Positions 47,867 through 57,440 of a stretch of DNA of 64,000 nucleotides are shown one piece after another. Source of the stretch: Gottfriedia luciferensis (lineage in GTDB: Bacteria > Bacillota > Bacilli > Bacillales > Bacillaceae_G); assembly GCF_001712755.1 (NCBI RefSeq), contig NZ_MDKC01000023.1, positions 186,001-250,000 of the forward strand. The letters run 5' to 3'. Made by a program: the position numbers and the translations under genes. The notes under the pieces were generated by a model. That model saw only the letters and a program-made list of their open reading frames with translations, did not search any database and was not told the DNA's origin. Numbering within the stretch: the stretch's first letter is position 1; each line of letters opens with the position of its first letter.

Positions 47867-50806
47867 TTATTTTGTCGTTAAGTGGACGTATCCTTCTCGT
47901 TCCCATTTACGCTGAACCTCAACTCCATTTTGAGGGTTTCTCTTTTTATTACGTGGGTTCGACTTTGACAACGGACTTTCACCTTCTACACATAATACTT
48001 CCATCCGTACTTTAGTTTGTTTATAAGCTGGTGTATTTGTACGGTGATCTTTAGCCGGACCTGTTAAGAAATTGATTGCAGATTCTTTATTTGTTGAATT
48101 CATCGGTAAGAACAACTCATTTTTTTGTACTCGATCAGTTACTAGTGCTGGTAATTTCAGCGCTCCATACGGAGATACTAATCGAACTAGTGAGCCATCT
48201 TTAATGCCACGTTCATTCGCAAGCTCTGGTGACACCTCTACAAAAATCTCAGGCACTTTTAATTGAATACCGTATGATTTATTCGTCATATTCCCTTCAT
48301 GGAAATGCTCAAGCATTCGACCATTATTAATTAATAGGTCAAACTCTTCTGCAAACTCAACTGGTTCCATCCAATCAGCTAAAGCAAATCTTGCTTTTTT
48401 ATCTGGGAAATTAAATCCATCCTCATAAAGAAGTGGCGTACTTGCCCCATCTAAACTCCCCCAAAGGAAACTATCCCAGCCTTCCATCACTTCGTAGCTG
48501 GCTTGAGAGAATAGTGGTGCTAAACTTGCCATTTCGGCGAATATTTCCCCTGGATGTTGATAGTTCCAATTTGCACCTAATCGGTTTGCAATTTCTTGGA
48601 CAATCCACCAGTCCGCCTTCGATTCACCAAGAGTTGGTAATGCTTGATATAATCTTTGTACTCGACGCTCAGTATTTGTAAATGTACCTTCTTTTTCAAG
48701 TGATGGCGCAGCAGGTAAAATAACATCCGCATATTGCGCTGTTTTTGAGAAGAAGAGATCTTGTACAACAAAGAAGTCCAAATCTGATAAAACTTCATCT
48801 ACGTGGTTGGCATTACAATCAACAAGCGCCATATCTTCACCAACTAAGTACATAGCTTTCATATCGCCTTTTTCGATTGATTGAAGCATTTGGATATTAT
48901 CTAAACCAGGTTTTCCTCCGATTTCAACTCCCCATGCTTTTTCAAACTTCATGCGGGCCGCATCATCCGTTACATGTTGGTAACCAGGAAGCCAACCAGG
49001 AAGTGTACCCATATCACAAGCACCTTGTACATTATTGTGACCACGAAGCGGATAAGCGCCAGCACCAGGGCGTCTATAGTTTCCTGTTGCAAGCAATAAG
49101 TTCGAAATCGCCGCAGATGTATCAGAACCACCAGTGTTTTGTGTCACGCCCATGCCCCATAAAATACAAGTTCCATCCGCTTCATGAATCATTTCAGCTA
49201 TTTGAATTAATGTTTTCTTTGAAATGCCAGTTACACTTTCGGCATATTCAAGCGTATATTTCTCAAGTACAACTTTAAAGTCTTCAAAGAAATGAACATT
49301 CTCATAGATGAATTTTAAGTCATGCCAGCCTTGGTCAATGATATATTTCGTTACAGCCATTAACCATACTTGATCTGTCCCTTGTTTTGGTCGAATAAAA
49401 ATGTCAGAGCGCTCTGCCATTTCATTTTTACGAAGATCGGCAACAATCAGTTTTTGTCCATGTAATTTATGTGCTCGCTTAACTCTTGTCGCAAGTACAG
49501 GATGACCTTCTGCTGGATTCGCACCGACAATAATAACTAGCCCAGCTTTTGCGATATCCTTTATCGTTCCTGCATCTCCACCCATACCAACTGTACGGAA
49601 TAATCCATCTGTTGCTGGTGATTGACAGTAACGTGAGCAATTATCAACATTATTTGTTTCAAATACTTGTCTTGCAAACTTCTGAATTAAATAGTTTTCT
49701 TCATTCGTAATTTTCGAAGATGAAATAAATCCAACAGATCCTTTTCCATATTCTTGTTTAATGGAACCAAGCTTACTTGCAACTAAATCAAGGGCTTCAT
49801 TCCAGCTCGCTTCAACAAATACGCCATTTTTTCGAATTAATGGCTTTGTAATTCGTTCTTCTGAGTTTACAAAATCCCAACCAAATTTACCTTTTACACA
49901 AGTAGAAATTGCATTAACTGGTGCATCAGAGCTTGGTTGAACTTTTAAGATTTTTCGATCCTTCGTCCAAACCTCGAATGTACAGCCAACACCACAGAAA
50001 GTACAAACTGTTTTAGTCTTTTTCGTACGTGTTTCACGCATTGCTGCTTCAACTTCTGAAACTGCAAAAATACCACTATATCCAGGCTCTACTTTTTTTA
50101 CTAAATCGATCATCGGATCAAGTAACTCGTCGTTTAATCCAGTCATAAAACCGGCTTCACCAAGCATTGACTTTTCCATTAATGCATTACAAGGACAAAT
50201 TGTTACACATTGTCCACAACTTACACATGAAGAATCATTAATCGAAACACCCTTGTCCCAAATGACACGTGGACGCTCAGCTTCCCAATCAATTGATAAT
50301 GTTTCATTTACTTGAAGATTTTGACACACTTCCACACACTGTCCACATGCAATACATTGATTTGGATCATATCGATAAAAAGGATGTGTCAAGTCAACCT
50401 CACAAGAAGCTACCTTTGGCTGATAAGGATACTTTTGGTGTTCAATGCCCATTTCTTCAACCGTATTATGTAGCTTACAATTTCCATTGTTATTATCACA
50501 AACTGTGCAATATAGTAAATGGTTTTCTAATAAACGATCCATTGCTTCAGTTTGAGCTTCCTTTGCTTTAGGTGAAGTCAATAGAATATTCATTCCGCTC
50601 ATTGCTACAGTTGAACATGAGCGCTTTAGCTCACCATTAATTTCTACAATACAAGTATCACAAGTTTGAATTGGATCGACTTCAGGAACATAACAAATTT
50701 GTGGATGACTAATTTCGTTTTGATTGATGATTTGTAAGATTGTAGAACCTTGCTCTGCGATTACTTCTTTCCCGTCAATCGTGATTGTAACCATGTTATT
50801 TTTCAC
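47867..50806 (-). CDS. fdhA: Formate dehydrogenase catalytic subunit, Cys type
   Basis: A 979-residue molybdo-iron-sulfur enzyme. N-terminal 2Fe-2S domain (Cys38, Cys49, Cys52, Cys64); NuoG-like cysteines around residue 100-110; two 4Fe-4S ferredoxin motifs (CIACGQCVEVC, CVSCGQCVTIC); then the molybdopterin domain with CTFCGVGCTFEVW. The molybdenum ligand is Cys394 in DNCSRYCQSP, not selenocysteine. It oxidises formate to CO2; no NADH-binding or membrane subunit is encoded beside it, so the acceptor is unknown. The GTG at 50804-50806 lies seven bases after GGGGAGG. All cofactor genes follow downstream. Confidence 0.95.
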   Translation of the reverse strand: MKNNMVTITIDGKEVIAEQGSTILQIINQNEISHPQICYVPEVDPIQTCDTCIVEINGELKRSCSTVAMSGMNILLTSPKAKEAQTEAMDRLLENHLLYCTVCDNNNGNCKLHNTVEEMGIEHQKYPYQPKVASCEVDLTHPFYRYDPNQCIACGQCVEVCQNLQVNETLSIDWEAERPRVIWDKGVSINDSSCVSCGQCVTICPCNALMEKSMLGEAGFMTGLNDELLDPMIDLVKKVEPGYSGIFAVSEVEAAMRETRTKKTKTVCTFCGVGCTFEVWTKDRKILKVQPSSDAPVNAISTCVKGKFGWDFVNSEERITKPLIRKNGVFVEASWNEALDLVASKLGSIKQEYGKGSVGFISSSKITNEENYLIQKFARQVFETNNVDNCSRYCQSPATDGLFRTVGMGGDAGTIKDIAKAGLVIIVGANPAEGHPVLATRVKRAHKLHGQKLIVADLRKNEMAERSDIFIRPKQGTDQVWLMAVTKYIIDQGWHDLKFIYENVHFFEDFKVVLEKYTLEYAESVTGISKKTLIQIAEMIHEADGTCILWGMGVTQNTGGSDTSAAISNLLLATGNYRRPGAGAYPLRGHNNVQGACDMGTLPGWLPGYQHVTDDAARMKFEKAWGVEIGGKPGLDNIQMLQSIEKGDMKAMYLVGEDMALVDCNANHVDEVLSDLDFFVVQDLFFSKTAQYADVILPAAPSLEKEGTFTNTERRVQRLYQALPTLGESKADWWIVQEIANRLGANWNYQHPGEIFAEMASLAPLFSQASYEVMEGWDSFLWGSLDGASTPLLYEDGFNFPDKKARFALADWMEPVEFAEEFDLLINNGRMLEHFHEGNMTNKSYGIQLKVPEIFVEVSPELANERGIKDGSLVRLVSPYGALKLPALVTDRVQKNELFLPMNSTNKESAINFLTGPAKDHRTNTPAYKQTKVRMEVLCVEGESPLSKSNPRNKKRNPQNGVEVQRKWEREGYVHLTTK

Positions 50807-50829
50807 GGTTTTCCTCCCCTTTTTTCCAT

Positions 50830-50889
50830 AAAAAAATCCACCATGAAATACACATACCCGATAAATAGGTTTAATGTCTTCATGGTGGA
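50830..50889 (-). promoter_or_regulatory. Candidate transcription attenuator in the fdhA leader
   Basis: TCCACCATGAA and TTCATGGTGGA form a perfect 11-base stem (arms 50837-50847 and 50879-50889) with a 31-base loop that contains a smaller ACC/GGT stem. On the minus strand it is followed by T7 (50830-50836), so it is a full intrinsic terminator, only about 24 bases before the fdhA start. No promoter fits in that gap, so fdhA transcription from 50994-51022 must read through it. Confidence 0.65.
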
Positions 50890-50993
50890 ATAGTTTATTA
50901 GCAAATCGTACTAACATACCAATCCATTTTTTTGTTTACTAAATTGATAGAGTCATAACATCTCCCATACTATGATTCCATCTCAATAAATTA

Positions 50994-51022
50994 ATTATAA
51001 TCTTAAAATGATAATTAAACAA
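50994..51022 (-). promoter_or_regulatory. Sigma-A-type promoter upstream of fdhA
   Basis: On the minus strand, TTGTTT (51017-51022), a 17-base spacer and a perfect TATAAT (50994-50999). It predicts a leader of about 180 bases that contains the terminator at 50830-50889. Confidence 0.6.
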
Positions 51023-51064
51023 TAGATTCACGATACGGAAGTAAAACGCTTACAAATGTATACT

Positions 51065-52063
51065 TTATTTGTTAACAGTTGATTTTAACTTCTCAGCATT
51101 TCGATTCAGTTTTTCTACTGCCTCAACATATTCTTCTTCCAGCTCATCAATAATGTTGGCAATTGAACTGATTTTTGTAATTGCCCCAACACCGTGACCA
51201 GCAGACCATATTTCTTTCCAAGCCTTTGCACTGGATTCATTTTTCATTCCATCGAAATCGACTTTGTCTTTCTTTTTCAATGTTTCAGGATCAAGGCCAG
51301 CTTTCACAATGCTAGGAATTAACATATTCGCTTTAACACCAGAGAATGCATCAGTTAATACGATATCATCTTGCGTTGCATCAACTAACATTTGACGGTA
51401 TTCATCATTTGCTAAGCTTTCCTTCGCAACAATGAATCGTGTTCCCATATAAGCTAAATCAGCGCCCGCAGCTTGTGCAGCCAAAATACTCTTACCAGTT
51501 GAAATCCCACCTGCTAACACAATAATGCCGTCCCAGAACGTACGAACACTATCAACAAACGCAAATCCATTTAAATTTCCAGCATGACCACCAGCACCTG
51601 ATGCAACTAAAATTAGTCCATCTACACCAGCCTCTGCTGCTTTTTTAGCAAACTTCATATCACTAACATCTGAGAATACTAGTCCACCATAACTATGTAC
51701 AAGATCAACCACTACTTTTGGTGAACCTAATGAAGTAATAACAAGCTCAGGCTTATGTTTTTTCAACAGCTCAAGTTCTTCCTGTAATCTACTATAAGAG
51801 CTATGAACGACCATATTCATTGCCCATGGTGCAATTTTACGCTCCGGCTCATTTGCACGTGCTAAAGCAAGATGATCATTTAATTGCCCCATCCATTGAT
51901 CAAGTACCTCAATTGGGCGAGCATTCGGTGCTGGAAAAGACCCAATTACACCATTTAAACAGGCTGCCTCTACTAGTTCAGGACCAGAAACTAAAAACAT
52001 CGGTGCAGAAATAGCTGGCACCCTCAGTTGACTCCACCATTTTTCAGGAATTTGTTTACTCAT
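51065..52063 (-). CDS. Nitronate monooxygenase-like FMN enzyme
   Basis: A 332-residue 2-nitropropane dioxygenase-type TIM barrel: SAPMFLVSGPELVEAACLNGVIGSFPAPNARP, the FMN/substrate motif LVASGAGGHAGNLNGFAF, and IVLAGGISTGKSILAAQAAGADLAYMGTRF. Enzymes of this class oxidise nitronates or act in other FMN-dependent reactions. The C-terminal 40 residues are a charged helix. It is followed by the fdhA leader on the same strand; the terminator there may also end this transcript. Confidence 0.9.
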   Translation of the reverse strand: MSKQIPEKWWSQLRVPAISAPMFLVSGPELVEAACLNGVIGSFPAPNARPIEVLDQWMGQLNDHLALARANEPERKIAPWAMNMVVHSSYSRLQEELELLKKHKPELVITSLGSPKVVVDLVHSYGGLVFSDVSDMKFAKKAAEAGVDGLILVASGAGGHAGNLNGFAFVDSVRTFWDGIIVLAGGISTGKSILAAQAAGADLAYMGTRFIVAKESLANDEYRQMLVDATQDDIVLTDAFSGVKANMLIPSIVKAGLDPETLKKKDKVDFDGMKNESSAKAWKEIWSAGHGVGAITKISSIANIIDELEEEYVEAVEKLNRNAEKLKSTVNK

Positions 52064-52570
52064 TTACATGTCCCTCTTTTCTTTGCGGAATATTCAGATT
52101 ATTAATAATGATACATTAGTAAACTATTATTTTCAACACTGTCTCTGTAAAAATGCTTTTTGAATGCTAAAACAATTAACTACGTTTCAAAAAAACGATA
52201 TATCGATATACTAAAATGAATAATAAAAAAGGATCCTATAGACTTCAATTACACTAATAAATTCTTACATTATCATCAATTTAACGATTATATACTTTTT
52301 TAATTTTTCATAAGAAGATAGAAAATTATTATTAGGATTACGTGCGCTCTTAATAAATAAAGTATATTTTTTATACCGACCTGCTAAAGGTAGACTTTGT
52401 ATGATGTTCTTATTTCGAATTACAATGCTGCAAGTTTAAAAAAAGGTCGTGATAATAGAGTCTGAGTTGCAAATAAAATGCAATTAAATTCTAAGTTTAG
52501 AATTTTTCATTTTACATTCACCACCTACATCAGTATTCAGTTTATATGAAACGCCCTATTCTCGGCCGCA

Positions 52571-52594
52571 CATGCATACTTTAGTTGAATAAGA
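52571..52594. repeat. Copy of the dispersed TTTAGTTGAATAAG repeat
   Basis: GCATACTTTAGTTGAATAAG matches the right side of the units at 5721 (reverse), 32325 and 36284. The left side (ACGCCCTATTCTCGGCCGC) is unrelated to the others. Confidence 0.4.
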
Positions 52595-52629
52595 ATGTGT
52601 CCTAGAGCCCTAGAGCCTTATAAAATAAA

Positions 52630-52672
52630 AAGGGAGACGCCCATGTATCAGTTAGCCTGACTTATAGAACGC
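52630..52672 (-). terminator. Terminator of the tandem PBP4 gene
   Basis: On the minus strand AAGGGGCG pairs with GTCTCCCTT (imperfect) around a long loop, followed by T5. Confidence 0.5.
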
Positions 52673-52707
52673 CCCTTATTGATTAGCTTATAAGTATAGA
52701 TTTGCTC

Positions 52708-55602
52708 TTATTTAAATGAAACTCCAGCTAATGCAACTCCAATTTTATTTTGTGCTTCAGTAAGAATGCTTGAAGATGACGTATAACCGTTCATCAGTAT
52801 AGCAAAATACAGATGCTCTCCATCCTTAGTAGTCACATAGCCAGACAATCCACTTACACCAGTCAGAGTACCAGTTTTAGCATGTATATTATTTTCAGCA
52901 AGTGTTTGTACCATTCGGTTTTTCAATGTACCATCAACACCAGCAATCGGGAGTGATTGATAATATACATCAAAATAAGGTTCTTTACTCATACCTACAA
53001 GTACAGATCCGATTTGACGGGCAGAAAGCATATCATACCTACTTAAACCAGATCCATCTACCATTCTATATGTCGGATCAATACCGAACTTTAGTAAACT
53101 ATCTTTAACAACTTGGGCACCTGCAGAAGAGCTTCCTTCCCCTTTCTTATCCGCTCCAAGTCGCTTAAGAAGCATCTCTGCATAGAAATTATCACTATTT
53201 TTAGTCATATAGCCAAGAATATCACTTAGCGGAGGAGATGATAATTGTGATATTTTCTCGTTTCCATCTGTCACTAGACCAGTCTTTACCTCAGCTCGCT
53301 TACTAAGTTTAATGCCTGCTTTTTCCATTTCTTCTTTTATGATCGTACCTGCATACAATGAAGGCTCTTCTACAGCTATCTGTTCATTATTAGGGTGAGC
53401 GCCAATTGGTAGGTCACCTTTTAAGTAAATAATGTTCTTACCTCGTTCCTTTTCAATTATAAATGTATTGCTTGAATCAGCTGATACTGTTTTAGATTCA
53501 TTTATAATTTGTATATACTCGGTTTTAGGTTCTAAATGAAAGGTTACAGGTTTCCCAACTTCACTAGGTTGATAGTTTACTAGTACCGAACTCCTATTTA
53601 TTGATAGGGCACTTAATTGGGCATTATATCCATATGTTTCATCATCCCATGCCCATCCAGTTCCTAAACGCTGGAAGTCATACTGACTGTCGTCAATTAA
53701 AATATTACCAGTGATTTGAGTAATACCCTTTTTCTTTAAATCCTCAACTAGTTTTGCAACCTTTGTACCGTTTTGTTGGCCAGATGGATCTTCTGACTGC
53801 AGTGTTGGATCACCATATCCTTTAATAATGACATCCCCGTCTACTTTTCCGTGTTTATTTGGAGGTGCATTAAGATATAGTTCTGTTTTAAACGAATAGT
53901 CTGGACCAAGTTCTCTTAGTCCAGTAGCTCCTGTCAAAAGTTTCATATTCGAAGCAGGCGTAAGTAGATCATCTGCTTCTCGTTGATACAGCACTTCTTC
54001 TCCACTCTTACGGTCAAGTGAACCAACAATTATTCCAGTCGTTACACCTTTTAAATTTTCTTGATCCAATATGGGATCTATAAGCGTAGAAAGTAAAAAG
54101 GTATCAGCAATTGATTGTACTCCTTCACCTGTTTGATTTGGATACTGACTCAGCAGAACTGCAACCGCATCCTGAAATGCCGTGGCTGACGTTGAAGTAC
54201 GTACGCCATTTAACAAAATTGAAAATGCAAGCTTATCCCCATTCTGATCGGTTACATAACCAGATAAACTATTGACTCCTGTCATAGAACCAGTTTTAGC
54301 ATGTACATTTTTTTCAGCACTCGTTCCGATCATTCTTGATTTAAGCGTTCCATCAACACCTGCAATTGGTAATGACTGTTCAAATACGTCCTTATATTCT
54401 TGTTGAGACACATATTTTAATAATTGTGCCATTTGCTTTGGTGAAATTAAATCCATACGCGATAAACCTGATCCATCAACCTGCCTATAGTTTGTATCGA
54501 TTTCTTCCTTTTTGAGAAATTCCTCAATAACGTCTGCTCCTGCAGTAAAGCTTCCTTCATTTTTAACAACTACGCCTATTTCTTTCAAAAGCATTTCCGC
54601 ATAGAAATTGTCACTTTGCTTATTTAACTGAACAATCAATTCACTAAGTGGTTGAGAATTATGTACAAGAATTGGAGTACCTGTTGTGATTTTGGTCTTT
54701 TCTATTTTCACTTTTGTCTTTGTTATGTCAATTCCTTCTGTACTCAAAGCATTTTTCCAAACATTGCCCGCAAAAAGTGCAGGGTCGTCTATCGCTACAT
54801 CTTCAGTATAGGCCGATGATTGTTTACCAATCGTACCACTAATCACAATAGTATTCGTCCCACGAGGTCTATCAATAACAATTTTGTTATTGCTCCCTTC
54901 AACAATTTTTGCATTGTTTTGAACGGTTACATATTTATTAATAGGATTCATCTCTAATGAAGGTGTTTCCCCTATGGAATCATCTGGAGTAATAGACAGA
55001 CTTATCATATTTTCATGCACAGCTAATGCACTGATTTGAGCATTATATCCATATGATTCATCGTCCCACATCCATCCTGCTCCAAGTCGAACGTCGTCAT
55101 AGTAACTATCATCTACTAATAGATCTCCGCGAATAGATGTAATGCCCTTTTTTGACAGTTCTTTTGCCATATTTCGCATATCTTCTTCTGACAATGACGG
55201 ATCACCATATCCTTTGACAATTACGTCGCCATGCAGCACTCCTTGTTTGTTAATTTGACCTGTAGTGTATACTTCCGTTTTAAAACGGTAATCTGGCTTA
55301 AGTTTATCTAACGCCGCTGCTGCAACAAACAGTTTTAAGTTAGATGCAGGAACAAATGTTTTGTCCGCGTCGTACTCATCCAATATTTCACCAGTTCTAG
55401 TGTTATAAACTGCAATTCCTGCATGCATACCAATCGTATTTAAACTTTTTGATAATTTATCGACTAGACTATCAATTTGCGGGATAGTCCTGACTACTGA
55501 TGTAGTTTCCGTAGACGTCGCATATGCTGGTAGCACAAAAACTTGCATAGCAAGTGCGGAACTTAACAACAATTTGCTACCAATACGTTTCATTTTTTTC
55601 AT
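52708..55602 (-). CDS. Tandem PBP4-type D-Ala-D-Ala carboxypeptidase with two catalytic domains
   Basis: A 964-residue exported protein; the signal peptide (MKKMKRIGSKLLLSSALAM) is cut near YATS at residue 30. It contains two complete S13 (PBP4/DacB) domains in a row. Domain 1: PASNLK (Ser87/Lys90), SDN 330-332, KTG 436-438. Domain 2: PASNMK (Ser551/Lys554), SDN 803-805, KTG 909-911. Single-domain homologues such as B. subtilis DacC have about 490 residues. All active-site motifs are intact in both halves, so both should bind penicillin and trim or cleave peptidoglycan peptides. The ATG at 55600-55602 follows GGGGAGAGG. Confidence 0.95.
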   Translation of the reverse strand: MKKMKRIGSKLLLSSALAMQVFVLPAYATSTETTSVVRTIPQIDSLVDKLSKSLNTIGMHAGIAVYNTRTGEILDEYDADKTFVPASNLKLFVAAAALDKLKPDYRFKTEVYTTGQINKQGVLHGDVIVKGYGDPSLSEEDMRNMAKELSKKGITSIRGDLLVDDSYYDDVRLGAGWMWDDESYGYNAQISALAVHENMISLSITPDDSIGETPSLEMNPINKYVTVQNNAKIVEGSNNKIVIDRPRGTNTIVISGTIGKQSSAYTEDVAIDDPALFAGNVWKNALSTEGIDITKTKVKIEKTKITTGTPILVHNSQPLSELIVQLNKQSDNFYAEMLLKEIGVVVKNEGSFTAGADVIEEFLKKEEIDTNYRQVDGSGLSRMDLISPKQMAQLLKYVSQQEYKDVFEQSLPIAGVDGTLKSRMIGTSAEKNVHAKTGSMTGVNSLSGYVTDQNGDKLAFSILLNGVRTSTSATAFQDAVAVLLSQYPNQTGEGVQSIADTFLLSTLIDPILDQENLKGVTTGIIVGSLDRKSGEEVLYQREADDLLTPASNMKLLTGATGLRELGPDYSFKTELYLNAPPNKHGKVDGDVIIKGYGDPTLQSEDPSGQQNGTKVAKLVEDLKKKGITQITGNILIDDSQYDFQRLGTGWAWDDETYGYNAQLSALSINRSSVLVNYQPSEVGKPVTFHLEPKTEYIQIINESKTVSADSSNTFIIEKERGKNIIYLKGDLPIGAHPNNEQIAVEEPSLYAGTIIKEEMEKAGIKLSKRAEVKTGLVTDGNEKISQLSSPPLSDILGYMTKNSDNFYAEMLLKRLGADKKGEGSSSAGAQVVKDSLLKFGIDPTYRMVDGSGLSRYDMLSARQIGSVLVGMSKEPYFDVYYQSLPIAGVDGTLKNRMVQTLAENNIHAKTGTLTGVSGLSGYVTTKDGEHLYFAILMNGYTSSSSILTEAQNKIGVALAGVSFK

Positions 55603-55949
55603 AATACCTCTCCCCTTCTTTTGTGGTACAATTATAAACATTCAAAAAATTCCAAAGATTTCCTGTTTATTTATAAAAATATTATTAGAAATCCAATTGT
55701 GAATCTATATTACTTACATTTTAAAGATCTTAAATTATGTTTAGTTCCTATTTGTATTTTTGTATTTTCAAAATAAGCTAAAATAAATAGATAAAAATTT
55801 TTACCACTAAACAAATTGTGACAAAGTTCGACCGAAGAAAATTGTAGAATAGTCACATATAAGTAAATAATGTAATATAATTGTAATATTCTAATCTAAA
55901 TTTCAGTAAACATTGATAGATGGACTACTTGGTTATGGGAGGAATTGTT
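55603..55949. other. Divergent promoter region
   Basis: About 350 AT-rich bases between the PBP4 gene and the L,D-transpeptidase gene. It must hold promoters for both. No ORF or repeat seen. Confidence 0.4.
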
Positions 55950-57383
55950 TTGGAAAGTACTTTAAATGTTAAAGGAAATAATATTCAACGGGGAAGATCA
56001 TTTAAACGGTCCTTGCCCTGGCATTTTATTTTGATTGGCATCATTATTATTATTACGCTGATCATTGTATTCAGCTATCGAGCTAACCATTTCAATGCTC
56101 AAATCAAAGTAAACGGCATAAATTTAGGTGGTCTGAATACTAACGAGGCACTAAAAAAATTACAAACTAGTGAACTTAAAAACATCGTTTATGTGGGCGA
56201 CCAGAAAATCTTGGATGGAAAAGATACAAAGATGAGCTTTACGGAAAATGATCTGCCGGCTATTAAAAAAATAGTAAAAGACCAACGGACGTTTTTTCCT
56301 TCTTCAAAAGAAAAAAATTATTCTTTAATGCCGAGTAAGCGAGATGAAGATCAAATTCACACAATGAAAAAACAGATTGAAGATAAGCTCCTCACTCTTA
56401 ATAAGAGCTTAAAAGCACCAAAAGATGCGACTGTTCAATTGAAACAAGGTAAAATTATTGTCTCTAAAAGCATTAGCGGTGAGCAATATGATATCGACCG
56501 TCTATTAAAAGACTATAATGGACAAGGATATACGAGTATCATCCGTCTAAAACCTGTATACATACAACCAATCAAAGAAGACAATCAAATTGTGAAAAAT
56601 GAAAAGAAAAAACTTCAAGAACTACTAGGGCGTACAGTTCAATATAAGGTTCAAGATAAAGTTTATTCTTTAAATGCGGCTGAATTAATTCAAAACGCAT
56701 CAGTGTCAAAAGATATGAAAATTACGATCGACTCTAGTAATCTTAAAAACAAAATTGCTGAAATAAATAATTCTCAATCTACATTAAATAAAAATTTTAA
56801 ATTTAAGACACATTCAGGATCTGTCATTTCAGTTAAAGGAGAAGGCTATGGCTGGGCATTAGATGCTGAAAAAGAATCATCATTAGTTCAACAGGCTTTT
56901 GAAACAGGAAAAAAATCTATCTCTCCTACTCATATTATCGGAAATGGCTGGAACAATGAAGGTTATGGATATAATACGACCACGAACAATGGAATTGGCG
57001 ATACATATGCTGAAGTCTCGATTGCCGAACAGCGTATTTGGCTTTATAAAAATGGCAAATTGGTTATCACAACGAATGTTGTTACTGGTAAACACATCAC
57101 CGGTGAAGATACTTCAAAAGGAGTTTGGTATATTCTTTTTAAACGAACACCATCGATCCTTAGGGGCTCACATGTCGGTCTTGGTTCTTATGAAGTTAAG
57201 GTCGATTATTGGGCACCATTCACAAACAGCGGACAAGGATTCCACGATGCTAGCTGGAGAAGCAACTGGTCAAGCAATGCCTATCTCACTGCAGGATCTG
57301 GTGGCTGCGTTAACACTCCACCTAGTCTAATGAAAACCGTATATGATAATCTCAGCACATATGAGCCAGTAGTCATCTACTAA
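55950..57383 (+). CDS. Membrane-anchored YkuD L,D-transpeptidase with VanW-like domain
   Basis: About 477 residues. An N-terminal anchor (FILIGIIIIITLIIVFSY) is followed by a peptidoglycan-binding YoaR/VanW-type region, with INLGGLNTNEALKKL and SVKGEGYGWALD as landmarks. The catalytic YkuD domain follows (from about residue 345: YAEVSIAEQRIWLYKNGKL), with the active site GFHDASWRS and the nucleophile in SGGCVNTPP. It makes 3-3 cross-links or attaches proteins to the wall. The TTG at 55950 has GGGAGGA six bases before it; an ATG at 55935 is a weaker alternative. Confidence 0.92.
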   Translation: MESTLNVKGNNIQRGRSFKRSLPWHFILIGIIIIITLIIVFSYRANHFNAQIKVNGINLGGLNTNEALKKLQTSELKNIVYVGDQKILDGKDTKMSFTENDLPAIKKIVKDQRTFFPSSKEKNYSLMPSKRDEDQIHTMKKQIEDKLLTLNKSLKAPKDATVQLKQGKIIVSKSISGEQYDIDRLLKDYNGQGYTSIIRLKPVYIQPIKEDNQIVKNEKKKLQELLGRTVQYKVQDKVYSLNAAELIQNASVSKDMKITIDSSNLKNKIAEINNSQSTLNKNFKFKTHSGSVISVKGEGYGWALDAEKESSLVQQAFETGKKSISPTHIIGNGWNNEGYGYNTTTNNGIGDTYAEVSIAEQRIWLYKNGKLVITTNVVTGKHITGEDTSKGVWYILFKRTPSILRGSHVGLGSYEVKVDYWAPFTNSGQGFHDASWRSNWSSNAYLTAGSGGCVNTPPSLMKTVYDNLSTYEPVVIY

Positions 57384-57396
57384 TAAATAGCATAAT

Positions 57397-57436
57397 AAAA
57401 ACACTGAAACCCTATGTACCGTTTCAGTGTTTTTTT
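57397..57436. terminator. Bidirectional terminator between transpeptidase and LysM genes
   Basis: AAACACTGAAAC/GTTTCAGTGTTT, ten-base loop, A- and T-runs on the two sides. Confidence 0.9.
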
Positions 57437-57440
57437 ATGT

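Larger units (their letters stand above)
52064..52707. other. Intergenic region with repeat fragments
   Basis: About 640 bases without a gene. It holds a fragment of the 20-bp repeat (TGCAAATAAAATGCAATTAA at 52468-52487), a copy of the dispersed hairpin repeat (52571-52594) and a terminator at about 52630-52672 for the following minus-strand gene. Confidence 0.5.

Noticed and set aside
49622-49630. Selenocysteine in formate dehydrogenase
   Set aside because: The codon at the molybdenum ligand is a normal Cys codon; there is no in-frame TGA and no SECIS-like need.
50807-50917. Longer FdhA beginning at 50917
   Set aside because: The extra 37 codons run through the terminator hairpin and have no family likeness; GTG at 50806 has the ribosome site.
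50820-51064. Classical molybdenum cofactor (Moco) riboswitch
   Set aside because: I could not match the leader to the known Moco RNA consensus; reported as an unclassified attenuator instead.
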